Of a DNA stretch of 64,000 bases, positions 1 through 11,334 are shown piece after piece. The DNA comes from Carex sylvatica (lineage: Eukaryota > Streptophyta > Magnoliopsida > Poales > Cyperaceae), in the NCBI GenBank assembly GCA_964058845.1, contig CAXKVR010000424.1, positions 32,181 through 96,180 of the forward strand. Reading direction: 5' to 3'. Position 1 is the stretch's first letter; each line of letters starts with the position of its first letter. The notes below the pieces were generated by a model, which was not told the DNA's origin, ran no database searches, and worked only from the letters and a program-made list of their open reading frames with translations. The translations under genes and the position numbers were made by a program.

Positions 1-1448
1 CATGAATCATGAAATTGCTCTCTCTTCTGAAGCTGAACCCTTCCCTAGTTCAAAATCAAGTCTTGTCAGAACTTAATAAAGAGTTTCTGCAATGTGTGTT
101 GAAACATGAAATTACTAGAAATACAAAGATTATTAAGTGTACCTCAAACCAGACACAGAATGCCGTTGCGTAATAAAACCAAGCTCTGTTTCAGCCAAAG
201 ACTGAGGCCTCTCATCATCAATTGATCTCCGTAAGAACCTACCCCTAAGGAACAACTACAAAAACAAAATTGAATAAACTTAGTTTAGCGTTTAATTAAT
301 TGATTAATCTTTTAAAGATGCACCAAAATGAGGTCCCTAGCTATTCACTGTCATTAATTATTGCATATTAGAAAAGGTATCATGGGATCGGAACAGTGTA
401 ATCTAATCTGAACGCCAAATAACAGGAATCAGTTCTTGGGTAATGTCATGATGCTTCTACTGGAAGCAGATGTAACTGCAGTAGAAAATCTTTTTTAACA
501 TTTTCTTTTTCAATAACTTCTCTCTTGGCATTGAGATCCTTTGACTGGGGTCAACATTAGACTTCCCTAATAAATCCATTGACTGTAGAATTAACCAAAG
601 AAAAAAAATATAAGCAAAATATTAATAAATAAAAACTAGGTGCAAATGCGCCGACTAAATATTATCTCCTCTTTGAAAACTAGAACAATACAATTAACCA
701 AATATGCAAAAGAAAAAACAGAGCATGCTACACTAACATGGATTCGATTCCGATACGCAAAATCAGAGACAGCGCGGTACTCTGACAGCCCTTGAAGCTC
801 TCTCTGCCTCTCTCTAGTCATCCTCATGATGACGTCATCTCTTGCTTGTCTCCCTCTCAACCTTGGCACCTCTCCAGTTCCACCTCCAGTGTCTCTCTCT
901 CTTTCGCCTCTCCTCCATTGCACTCTCCCCTCCCCTTGACTCGCCATCCACACCCGTTCCCTCGCAACCCTTACTCTTTCCCTCTCCATCTCTCCTAACC
1001 ATTCTCCTCTCGACCTCTCGTCTCTGATTGTGCCATGTCTTTCTGGTGAATCCATCATTCCTACAATCTGTCTAACTCTTTCCCTTTCCACATCGCCGCC
1101 ACTGGTTTCAGGCGAGTGCTCCCGACTCCACCTTCCATTGCTGACTTCAGCGCGACTCTCCTCCTCCAGTTCACGCCATCGCTGGAGAATGGAGGCGGTG
1201 TGGAGTTCAGCTAGCGCCACCAGCTCCGCCTCCCGACGGCGGCGATCATCGAGAGTGGCTGTGATTGTCTCACGAGCTATCCATCTGCTTAAGACACGGG
1301 ACTGTCGCCGGACAGCTGCTGAAGTCTCGGCTGCATCGTCCCCACCAAGGTCCGACCTCCACCTCCGGCGATCGTCGTCGCCGGAGGTGCTAATACATCC
1401 GCCGAGACGGTGACATACTGCTTCTTGCTTCAAACGGACGCACGCCAT
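1..1448 (-). CDS. Plant RING-type E3 ligase family protein (At5g04460-like), 5' part, truncated by window edge
   Basis: Three exons are visible on the minus strand: 738-1448 (237 codons, first ATG at 1448), 143-255 and 1-44, open at the left edge. The introns are GT-AG and the phases agree: exon 1 ends on a full codon, and exon 2 ends with two bases of an Arg codon that exon 3 completes. The product is rich in Arg and Glu. Exon 1 has RRQSRVLSRW and ends in ERQRELQGLSEYRAVSDFAY; exon 2 has LRGRFLRR and QRHSVSGLR; exon 3 continues with EGF. From memory these are the conserved N-terminal blocks of a plant family whose C terminus is a C3HC4 RING finger (At5g04460, At1g30860 and relatives), presumed E3 ubiquitin ligases. 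The RING itself lies outside the window, so ligase function is inferred. The upstream in-frame codon at 1475 is GTG, so ATG 1448 is the start. The family assignment was not verified by search. Confidence 0.75.
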
Positions 1449-1556
1449 TGAAGGTAAATCTATGGCATTGTTCACGATCGTTTCTTCTTCTCTCTATCTA
1501 TTTGGGATTGGTTTTTTTGCATGATCTGGAATTGGAGGGAAGAGGTGGATTCGAGT

Positions 1557-1564
1557 TATTTATA
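1557..1564 (-). promoter_or_regulatory. TATA box of the RING-family gene
   Basis: Read on the minus strand this is TATAAATA in the context CTCTATAAATAACTC. It lies about 110 bases upstream of the ATG at 1448, so transcription should start near 1525-1530 with a leader of about 80 bases. A purine-rich GGAAA repeat (1567-1620) lies just upstream. Placement is by consensus only. Confidence 0.5.
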
Positions 1565-1566
1565 GA

Positions 1567-1620
1567 GCGAAGGAAAGGAAAGGAAAGGAACGGAAAGGAA
1601 AGAAAGGAATGGAAAGGAAC
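1567..1620. repeat. GGAAA-type purine microsatellite in the promoter
   Basis: Imperfect tandem GGAAA/GAAAG units occur directly upstream of the TATA box of the RING-family gene. On the gene's own strand the tract is pyrimidine-rich (TTCCT). Confidence 0.7.
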
Positions 1621-1688
1621 TGATATACAATTATTTTTTATTATTAAAATGAGGTTATTTTCTTGTATAGCGATAGAATGGTCGGCTC

Positions 1689-1829
1689 GGATCTTCCCGA
1701 GTAACTCAAATTTTGAGTTTACAAGTTTACAACCGAACCGTAAGTATTCACGTGATCTTTAATATTCGTGCAGATTCTCATCGGACGGTCCCCATACAAA
1801 CTCAAACTTTGAGTTACTTTAGAGGATCC
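1689..1829. mobile_element. Short MITE with TIRs of the GTAACTCAAA family
   Basis: The ends are inverted repeats of about 30 bp: GGATCTTCCCGAGTAACTCA on the left and GGATCCTCTAAAGTAACTCA on the right, each followed by TTTGAGTTT-like sequence. No target duplication was found. Related ends occur near 47330 and 48105 and in the element at 62383-62552. Confidence 0.5.
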
Positions 1830-2695
1830 AAATTCGAGAAATGGGTTGCACCGCCGATCCCAAGGTTTGTTTTGGGAAGACAAAAACAAAGGGAAGGGAA
1901 ATGGGGAAGGAGACGAAGCACGAGGCGCGAGAGAGTGGCGAGAAAGGGATTAGTTATTGATTATAGTTTATAATTTATCAAATATGGGTTTAATTTAGTA
2001 AATTTTTTTTGTAATGGGAGTAGGTCGTCTATATATGTCGTAATTTCAGGGGAAGTGTAGGGGTTGCCACGTGGAACTGTCAGTTTCTTGAATTTTCTTT
2101 TTTCAGCAGAAAACCTGTGAATACGGGAAAAGATGTGTTCAAAGAATTTATTATTTTCATCTTTTAAGTAAATGAAAAAGATCTATATAGATCAGAGTAA
2201 ATCTATGAGGTAAAACAAAAATAACGAAAATCTACAGTTCTACACACATGAATATCAGCGTATTTTCGGTAAAAAAAATCAATATATACAAGTAAAAATA
2301 CACTATAATGATTAGTGTATTTTTATTTTCGTTAAACGCGTTGTTTTAATTTGTTTCTCTTACTTTTTGGGTAAATGTTTTCAAATCCTTTTTTATCTCG
2401 CGCTCTATTTTTTCTGTTTTCGGTCACTGAATTTAAATATTTATTCAAAATTAAATATTATGTTATCTTTCTGTCAATAAATTTAACGGAATAGTTACTC
2501 CGTTAAATTATGTTTTTTTTTTCTTACTCGCTCAATATACTTTCTTTTTCCCTTCAACGCCTGTTCTTTTGCTCACCTTCTATTATTTCTCAAGTCAGTA
2601 TTTCCTACGGTACCGCACTGCAGGGGATACTATGAATTTCAGTCAAACTATAAGAATTTCGGATTTGTTTGACATATAGGTCTGTTAGGGCAGGT
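1830..2695. other. Intergenic, no feature recognised
   Basis: AT-rich DNA with poly-T stretches and short fragments. I see no coding exon, RNA gene or clear repeat boundary here. Confidence 0.5.
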
Positions 2696-3625
2696 AACGA
2701 GCCGGCTCGGTTCGAGCTAGATCAAGTTTATAGATCGCTCGTTTTAACTACGAGCGAGTCATGAGCGAGTCAACATTCGAATCTGAGCTGAAAAAGTGGC
2801 TCATGGCTCGCTTGTTTTGACAATGAGCAAGCCGAGCCATCTCATGAAAGCTCACGGGCCAAAAAATCAAATGTATTATAAAGTCAACTACCATAAATTA
2901 AGTTTGTAACTAAATTCATGAATACTAGCAGTGTTTTAAAATGCAGTTTTGTTCATGCATGCGGAAGGCCACTGCATACCGCATAAGCGATATGTGGACG
3001 CATATGCAGATTGCAGATTTTAATGCGGATTTATATATGCGAATTTTAAAATAAAAATTCACGTATATATATATTTATATTCATATAGTTGAATTTATTT
3101 CCACATAACCAATATGAAGTATGTCTTATTGTATATGAAAAATACAATAATTAAAAAATGGGAGAGTAAAACTCCGCATAATGGATATGAACTTTTAATT
3201 ATAGGAATTGCATATTGCATTTTTAATCTGCATTTCAGCATATTCGGACTGCATATATGTGGCCGTATGCTCAAAATTGCTTGGGAGAGACTACATGGCA
3301 TTCTGAGCACGGTTACCGACTGCATAAGCATATGGGCCGCATTTTAAAACACTACATAATAAAACACTAAATCTACAAATTCATACAAACATAGTTCACA
3401 AAATAAATTCATGCATACTAAATTCACACAAATTCATACTTGGACCGAGCTGGCTCACCAGCTCGCGAGCAAGCTATGTTCCAGCTTAAACTTGTTAATT
3501 TTGGATCGAGCTAGTGATAAGTTGGCTCGTTAATAGCTCGGTCCACTAACGAACAAGTTGTTAACGAGCGAGTCAGATGCAAATCACGATCGATCCACAA
3601 GCTACAAGTTTTTTTGCCACCCCTA
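2696..3625. mobile_element. Degenerate hAT-like non-autonomous element rich in GCTCG motifs
   Basis: The right end read inward is TAGGGGTGGCAAAAAAAC; the left end is TAGGGCAGGTAACGAGCC. Many CGAGC/GCTCG motifs lie just inside both ends (2700-2860 and 3440-3600), which is typical of non-autonomous plant hAT elements. The ends are imperfect and I found no 8-bp target duplication, so boundaries are approximate. A second element (2930-3353) is nested inside. No transposase is present. Confidence 0.45.
2930..3353. mobile_element. Nested MITE with AGTGTTTTAAAATGC termini
   Basis: The left end is AGTGTTTTAAAATGC; the right end is its reverse complement apart from one position (GCGG versus GCAG). 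GCGGAT/GCATATG-type motifs repeat just inside the ends. It lies inside the larger hAT-like element. The flanking bases do not give a clear target duplication. The short open frames inside have no recognisable domain. Confidence 0.5.
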
Positions 3626-3736
3626 AATGACCTGCTTTAAGATTTGTACAAACTTATTGCATTGAACAGATCGAATCTAATCTAACTCTCTCAAGTACCT
3701 TACCGTACCAGATCAGAATTCTCATCTCTCCCTCAC

Positions 3737-4503
3737 CCGACATTTTTAAAAAGACCCAAAAAAAAAAAAAATTATTAAGAATAACAGGGTTGGAACTGAA
3801 ATTTTAAAAATGCCCAAACCACTTCATTTTTCGGCGGTCCGAGATATATATATATATATATATATTTTTTTTTTCCGGACCGCCTAGAAATTAGGCGGTC
3901 CGAGATTTTTTTTTTTTTTTGCAAAGCAAATTTGCATATCTGGTTAACATAGCAAAACACCTTAAAAAATCATGAAAATTGACCGACATGCAGTCTTGAC
4001 ATCGTCGAAAATGACTGTGAAGTTTTATACAAAATTTCCGAACAGGTCTTGAGATATCGGCTCTCAAAAATTGCCCGAACTGCTAAATATTTCATTTTGA
4101 GCCCAACTTTGCACATCTGGTTAACATAGCAAAACACCTTAAAAAATCGTGAAAATTGACTGACATGCAGTCTTGACATCGTCGAAAAGGACTGTGAAGT
4201 TTCATACAAAATCTCCGAACAGGTCTTGAGATATCGGCTCTCAAAAATTACCAAGACTACATGTCGGTCAATTTTCACGATTTTTTAATGTGTTTTGCTA
4301 TATTAACCTGATATGCAAATTTGATTTGCAAAACAAAAAAACAAAAAAAATATTCTCGGACCGCCTAATTTCTAGGCGGTCCAGAAAAAAAAAATCTCGG
4401 ACTGCTGAAAAATGAGACGGTTTGAGCATTTTTAAAATTTCAGCTCCAACCCTGTTATTCTTAATAATTTATTTTTTTCTTTGGGTATTTTTAAAAATGT
4501 CGG
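3737..4503. mobile_element. Non-autonomous Mutator-like foldback element with perfect 9-bp target duplication
   Basis: The element starts CCGACATTTTTAAAAA and ends with the inverted copy TTTTTAAAAATGTCGG. It is flanked on both sides by CTCCCTCAC (3728-3736 and 4504-4512), an exact 9-bp duplication as expected for Mutator transposition. The inverted arms are about 250 bp each and contain a smaller palindrome, GGACCGCCTA/TAGGCGGTCC. The centre is a direct repeat of about 175 bp, with copies starting near 3934 and 4110. The left arm also holds a (TA)n tract (3843-3865). It has no coding capacity and depends on a transposase elsewhere. Confidence 0.8.
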
Positions 4504-4745
4504 CTCCCTCACTATCAATTATTAATGAAATTTTATGTAAATTTCCATTCGAAACAATAAAATTGTTTGGCACGTCTAACTTTTATGAAAATGTATGTAA
4601 ATCTCAGTCCAATAAAGAAAATATTTACAATCATTGTACTATGTACTTTGGATTTTGTTTCCATGTTATTTGAAATATTTTTTTCAAACAGTGCTAGGCG
4701 GTCTTGTTTAATTCCTATGCCATCTCATTAACTTCTACAGAAATT

Positions 4746-5819
4746 AAGTATCATTTTTTTTTTTTTTTTTGATGGTTGGCATAAATATGTCAACAAATGC
4801 ATTGATAAAAAAAAAAAATTATATATACAAGGTCCTATTACTCTTATTTAGCTAATATAATATTTACAAAATTATCACTATGACATCTCAATATTTACAC
4901 AAAACTCGTCTAAATGATAATTTTCATAGCCGTATCATCAATAAGACGATGTACTAGTTTTCTTTTGTTAGAGAATAGCTTTCTATTTCTCTCTCGCCAT
5001 AAGATCCATGCTCCAGCAGCCCAAATAACATCCCAGTGAGCCCTTTGCATCCATGTCATGTTACAGTGTCTCCGTATCCAAGCATGTATGATTTCCCTCT
5101 CATTCCCGATCACCAAGTTATGGTGAGCGCCCAAACCCCTCTAGAATATTCTTGCAAAGGGACACTCTCACATCAGGTGGTCCCTTGACTCCGTCACGTT
5201 GGAGTCACACAGGTGGCAACCCGGCTGCACTATGCATCCTCTTACACCGAGAACTTCCTGTGTCAGGATCTTATTCTCCAGCATGAGCCATATGAAAATC
5301 CTGACCTTCATGGGGACCTTAATTTTCCAGAGCCTCCGTTGTGTTGGAAATCTTAGCCCCCGGTTGTGCATAGTTGCATACACTGTTGCACATGAAAATT
5401 TCCCTGTGCCGGTCCACTGCCAAGAGATTTCAGAACTAGTTCTGTCCACCAAAATTGAGTAGAAAGAAACCATTATTGCGAGATCTTTTATAAAAAAAGG
5501 ACGCATCTTGTACGGGTACTCTTAACTGCTATGCCGTAGTTATGCCATACAATCTTCTCATGGTGTTGGCCCAGACTGTGCGGACAGAATAGTCGGAATC
5601 ACTTGCACCAGACTGTGTGGGACTGCTATTAGAACAAAACAGCTCTTTTCCCTATTTATCTTCAGCCCCGTGAGACCTGCATATGCGTCAAGCACATGAG
5701 TGATAATTCGATCTCAAAGTTGCTGGATGAGCCTCACAAATTATCAATGTGTCGTTTGCGTACTGAATCGTTTCAGGGGATATATAAGAATACCGGTGTA
5801 GGCATCAAGTATCATTTTT
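4746..5819 (-). mobile_element. 5'-truncated LINE insertion with 13-bp target duplication
   Basis: The direct repeats AAGTATCATTTTT lie at 4746-4758 and 5807-5819. On the minus strand the body ends in a poly(A) tail (poly-T on the plus strand, 4754-4770). The coding remnant runs from a reverse transcriptase palm motif (YAND in place of YADD, 5751-5762) through a zinc-binding RT C-terminal region at 5168-5506 (CHLCDS followed by RDHLM) to a tail at 4910-5134 (ILWRERNRKLFSN). The frame is broken by stops. This is a typical dead plant L1 copy made by target-primed reverse transcription. Confidence 0.8.
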
Positions 5820-7176
5820 ATTAGAAAAAATAGTTCATAACTTCATATCCATGGATTTCATATATTATTATATACGGATATACCTCATCAAATATCATAC
5901 GTATGAAAATATTAATCCGTAGAAATAGAACGCACCGAATAATATTTAAACATTTCCTTTTTAAAACAAATTATCTATCTGGTTTAGTGCTCTGGCAAAG
6001 GGAATGAGTCATGAGGGGATGTATTAATATTGCATTAATGCTTGAGAGAGTATATAGAAAATTATAATGCAATAATTCGGTAATTTGATCATCATAAAAA
6101 GTAAACAATTTAAATTTGGAAAGTGATTTATTTTATATTTATATCATGTGTTTACAAATTATAAAATTTAATGTAGTTTTGCATTTTAGAAAACGACTTA
6201 CATTTACAAGATTCATATTTAACATATTTTAATAAAATTAGAATTATTGTTCTCTGATCTTTGCTCCGTAAAAAGAAGAAGAGCGAGCAAAGTGCACATC
6301 GATCCGTTTTATAAATTCATATATTTGTTTTTAAAATTCAAACAATCGATCTAATTCCGTTCAATATGATCTTCATCTTAACTGTCGATCCAATTCCGTT
6401 AAACACTTCATATGAAAATATACTTAGAGATCAAATTTGACATTTTTTAAAATAAGCAGAGAATCATTTAATTTAAAAATTCTGAACCATCCAAAAATGG
6501 TGATTGTAAACGTGTCTAAAAAATTTGTAAAAAAATTCAACAAAAAATAGTAACTTCCCATCTCCAAATACATTTTCATATGAAAATTATGGAGCAATTT
6601 AGATCGGCTATTTGATAAAAATAGAGCTAAGAATTCATAGTATAGACCAATTCACGCTTTGCAAAGTACCATAGCCTCACTAAAAAAATAGAGATATATT
6701 ATTATAACTTGGACAAACTAAAACACATTTCTTACAAATAAAGAGATAGAAGCAAGATATACGAGTAAAAAAAAAAAATCGGACCAATAATCATATCAAT
6801 ATTTTGTCTATATTAATTTTCTTAAAATATTTTATTTCATCTTTAAAATATTATAAAAATTTGAAACTATTCCGCTGTCAACATCGAGGAAATCATAAAT
6901 GCATTAAAACAGAGCCTAATTTGTCGCCTTAACATTCCTTAACTCGTTAGTCGTTAATTATTAATCTCATGATAGCATTAAATAAAAGACTGTTTGAGTG
7001 ATCCAATCTTGATTCATCAAAGCTTCTACGGGATTTGGTAGGGATCACAGTGACCAGTGAAACAGATTGGTTCCGGTATTAATTAATTATTTTTGTTCTA
7101 TACTTTTCTTTTTCTTTTTTTCTTTCTTGAGTACAACAGAATCTAGATTCTTTGAAAATGAAAACGATTAGGATAA
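5820..7176. other. Intergenic, no feature recognised
   Basis: AT-rich DNA. A short stretch near 6290-6430 has ATCGATC..AATTCCGTT direct repeats resembling MITE arms elsewhere in the window. No gene was seen. Confidence 0.5.
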
Positions 7177-7184
7177 TTTTTTAT

Positions 7185-7763
7185 CAAGGTTCTAAATAGC
7201 GTTTATAGCGTCATAGCAGAAAGACTAAAAAAAAAAAAACTTTAGCGAATAGCGCAGCTATAACGAAAGTTATCATAAATAACATTTTTTTTTTTCAAAA
7301 ATTATATTTTATATTTCTACTAATAGTAAACATGTCTCATAAAGAAAAGAAAAAATACCAAATTGATTAAGAAGTTCTAATATTCATGTTGAATCAATAT
7401 AAAGTTCAAATTGTCATTCAAAATATTCCTAATTAAAAAACTATCGATATATTTTATATTCAAAATATACCACTACCATATATTAATGCATGATACAAAA
7501 TTTAATTCATATAGCGGTATAGCCTGCACATGTTCCATTGTATTGATATAGCTTGATAAAGTAAAAAAAAATCCATCTGGACATTAAGACCCATTAAAAT
7601 TGCAACATTATAAGCCATGTAGCATAGCTGACTGCTATTGCCGCTACGCGCTATAGCGGACCGCTATTAGCATTATAGTGGCCGTAGCTCGATTAACGCA
7701 GTTTTACCCTGTAACTTAGCTTTCTAGGTCCAAAACCGCTATAGCTAGCTATTTAGAATCTTG
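7185..7763. mobile_element. Non-autonomous hAT-like element, GCTATAGCGG family, copy 1
   Basis: The ends are inverted: CAAGGTTCTAAATAGC on the left and CAAGATTCTAAATAGC read inward on the right. The flanks TTTTTTAT (7177-7184) and TATTTTAT (7764-7771) form an 8-bp target duplication with one mismatch. Subterminal GCTATAGCGG-like motifs are repeated. There is no coding capacity. A relative lies at 49656-50254. Confidence 0.65.
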
Positions 7764-7977
7764 TATTTTATACAAGAATGAGACAGTATCAGCGAGGGTA
7801 AAAAGTGACTATTCGCAAGAGTATACCGACATAAAGGTATTTTTTCTATTAGCAATGGTAATATCCGCGACGATATACTGACAGTATCCTCGCGGATACT
7901 CTCCCATAAATGGGACACTTTACCTCTTTTTTTAACCTAACAAAGCATTAGAACTGAAACTATAAAGTTATAATATT

Positions 7978-8523
7978 CAGTGAAATTCCCAATATACCCC
8001 TCAAAAACTTCAAATTACATATTTCTCTCTCTAAACTTTAAAATTATGTCTTTCTCCCTCTAAACTTTCAAAACTCACAAATTTACTTATTTATTGTATA
8101 TTATGTTAAAACTCATTTAAAATTTATAAAATACATATTTTACCCCTTATTAAAAAGCATAAAAAGGTTGTACATTTGATTAAGAAAAATATCGGTGTTA
8201 TATTTGACTGGTTTTTTAAGTGGGTATTTTATAAAGCATACTAGGTATCTGGTTTTGAGGGTAAAATGGTATTTTATAAAGGGTATAATACGTATCTTAT
8301 AAGACCGATATTTTTCTTAAAACAAGCTCCAATATTTTAAATAATTTTAATAAGCGGTAAAATAGTTATTTTATAAATTTAAAATGAGTTTTAACATAAA
8401 AGATAATAAAATGGATAAATTTTCAAGTTTTAAAAGTTTAGAGGGAGAAATATGTAATTTTAAAGTTTAGAAGAGTAAATACATTATTTTGAAATTTTTG
8501 AGGGGTATACATGAAATCCCCCC
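7978..8523. mobile_element. Foldback element with arms of about 240 bp
   Basis: Both ends share an inverted TATACCCCTCAAAAA block, and the inverted similarity continues inward for about 240 bp, including CTCCCTCTAAACTTT and GTTAAAACTCATTT. The centre is short, between about 8225 and 8280, and the element has no gene. The flanks TATAATATT (7969-7977) and TATAATAAA (8524-8532) match at 7 of 9 positions, which suggests a Mutator-type target duplication. Confidence 0.6.
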
Positions 8524-8532
8524 TATAATAAA

Positions 8533-9979
8533 AGATATAATTTTGATAATTTGAAAACAATATTCAATATGTGACAGATCGCAGTTTTAAAATTTAAATA
8601 AAAAAATATTTATGAATATTTAAAATTGAGATACATTATTTTATCTCAAAAAGTTAGTTGAAGGCAATGCACAAAATTCTTTCTCTGAAATAGGTCTCCT
8701 TCAACTTTTCTAAAGAAAAATACAGGTTTAAAAATATAGAACCGTCAAATTTTGAATTGACCTCACTTAATACATTAATTGATTAATTTAACCTCACTTA
8801 ATTTGTGGAGTCACAATTTTAATTTAATTTAGACGACAGAATCTTATGTATAACCCTCCAAAACATAATATTACGTTATTTTTCTTTAAATTTTAATTTG
8901 AACAAATATCAAATGTACCCTGCTTATTATAGGAGTAATAAAATGGTTTGGATAGATATGAGAAATTTTTCCGGTTAAGACGAGTATGTAGAAATAAGGC
9001 ACAAATATATATATATATAGTTTTAATATTTTTTTTAAAAGAATATACATATAAATTTAGCTTAAATTAAAAGAGAATTTGGAATAATATATAATATTAC
9101 GTTGTACCATTTATTTACTTTAGAGAAGAAAAAACGATATAACGTGATATGACTAAAATGTAGAGCGTGATCATACATAATGTAACTAGTATATGCTTAA
9201 TTAATTTTTTCATATTATAAGTTAGCTCATTAATTGAAAATAAATAAAAACAATAATATATTGTAAAATATATTAAAAATAAAGAAACGACATTAGAAAA
9301 GTTGGTCATGTAACGTGTCATTTTCGAACGAAAAGAGACACATCACACAATTAATATACCTCACACCATGTCAACTATATACATGGTGTGACATAGTCAG
9401 GAGTAGAGTCAACTTTCAAGCTATATATGGTGATCAAACACACATTAAAATCAATCATATAATTTTTTTATACGAGTATGGTTGTATGGAGGTCAATTTT
9501 ACAGTACTCACAATATTTTAAATTTAATCTAAACTATATAAAAATCATACATAATAACACAAATTTTAAAATAAATAAGGTCAACTAACTTAATTCCATT
9601 TCTTCTTACTTCTTACTGAATCCGTCCCTAAAATTTACAACATATATATACCGTGACAAAACCTGTAACGACGTAACTAATTTTTTTCACTAATTTACAT
9701 ACTAGCTTAATTATTCTTACATCTTGGTTCTTGTAAGCATGAAACGGATTGAGAGTTGCATGCACCATGCATATATATATATATATATATATATATGACA
9801 GCATGTTCCCTGGTACCATGCATCCAAAACAGGATCATTGCCTCGTTGCTCTCTCCCAAAACCCCAATCTCGGCTGTTCATGCCTTAATTAATTCATGGC
9901 GCATCCATCACTTTTCTTTAATTAAAAGAGGTATACGTTTCATTAACCTTTCAATTAAGCCTGACATATATATATATAT
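8533..9979. other. Intergenic, no gene recognised
   Basis: AT-rich DNA with a (TA)n tract at 9770-9796. A short hairpin near 9363-9392 pairs TCACACCATGT with ACATGGTGTGA. None of the short open frames shows a known domain. Confidence 0.5.
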
Positions 9980-9987
9980 ATATATAT

Positions 9988-10181
9988 TAGTGTTGTGAAT
10001 AACAGTATGCAGTCGTCGGATAGATAGGGTACCGTCAAACGATTAATCGGGAATAATCGAGAATAATCGGCCATAATCAGAAATAATTGACCGATTAATC
10101 GAAAAAGTCCATGACGTTTAATCACCGCCAACGACTAATAGACAGTTTAATTGGCCTAAACAGACGTTTTTTACAACATTG
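9988..10181 (+). mobile_element. hAT-type MITE, GTTGTAAA family, copy 1
   Basis: Terminal inverted repeats are TAGTGTTGTGAATAAC and, read inward from the right, CAATGTTGTAAAAAAC. The 8-bp flanks are ATATATAT on both sides (9980-9987, 10182-10189), though these lie in simple sequence. The interior carries ATTAATCG-type motifs. The same element occurs inverted at 51224-51424 with an unambiguous duplication. Confidence 0.65.
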
Positions 10182-10189
10182 ATATATAT

Positions 10190-11331
10190 ACGTACAAACT
10201 ATTTCTAAAATTTTAAATATTATATATATGCAATGGCCTTCAAACTTCTCCACTTAAATATTAAATATTAATTTCTCCTCCTACCATTTAATTAATACGT
10301 GAAATCATATACCCTCTTTCGCTTCTCTTTTAGAATTTCATTGGATTTTTGACGATAATCTTTCTTTAATGCTATCATGCATACTATCATGATAATTAAG
10401 TTTAATTTTCTGACGAACTCATCAGAAAATGTACAAGGAAAAGACTGTTATGCCCTATGCATTATGCAATGGCGACATGCATGCATGCACAAATGATATA
10501 AATATGGATAAAATTAACAAAATATTTTTGTAAAATGTAGGGTTTTTTTAGTTAGCCGTACGATTTGATGCCATGCAAACGGCGATATTGTGGCCAAATC
10601 TGTTTGTTTGTTTCTTAGCTAAGTAAGATATATAGCCAAGTGTACATGTCCCCACCACTGTTACCTAAAAATTATAAAATATACAAGAACATGTGTTATA
10701 TAAGATGTGAAGGTGAACTCTTATGTCTCTATACACGCCCTCATGTTGTCATCTACATCACCAAAATGTGAGCCCATACAGAACCACAGTATACACTATA
10801 CAACTATGCATAGATTACATAGGCTAGATGCCAGAGATATACATTCTAGGTTCCCAGTGCATGTGCCTCTCTCTCTCACAAGGTAGGGATCGATCAGCAT
10901 GGTAAACAGGAAACTCACTAATCTGGCTGTGCAAAATAATACTGCATTGCATGCTTTTCGCCTTATCTTGTTGGAATTTTGTATAGACGATTCTGTACAA
11001 AGAGACATGCATGACTAACTTGAGCGTCTCATTACATAAAGAAACCCTTTTTCTCATCCCGGATTTTTTAATTTAATAAACAATATTTTTATGTTTAATG
11101 TTTGATTAATTAATTACTTTACTTTCTAAAAGCTTAGATCTACAAGGATATCTGCCAAATATATATTCTGACTATTTTAGACGTATGATCAAGTTCAAAG
11201 AATATTTATGAACACACGTACTGTCACATTGTCAAATATTTACAAATTAATGGAAATATTGTTGTTGTATATTTTAAATATATATTAGGATAAATAAAAA
11301 AGTGTTTTAGAAATTAAGGAACCGCATATCG
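10190..11331. other. Intergenic, no feature recognised
   Basis: AT-rich DNA without recognisable exons, RNA genes or element ends. Short open frames near 10796-11057 lack known domains. Confidence 0.5.
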
Positions 11332-11334
11332 CAT

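Noticed and set aside
792..1413. Plus-strand open frames opposite the first exon of the RING-family gene
   Set aside because: They are antisense shadows; conserved motifs and matching splice sites are on the minus strand.
9363..9392. Short hairpin TCACACCATGT..ACATGGTGTGA as a terminator or element
   Set aside because: Too short and isolated, with no element ends around it; noted only in the intergenic entry.
10796..11057. Possible small RNA precursor or gene near GGGATCGATCAGCATGG
   Set aside because: No match to a plant microRNA that I know and no convincing hairpin.
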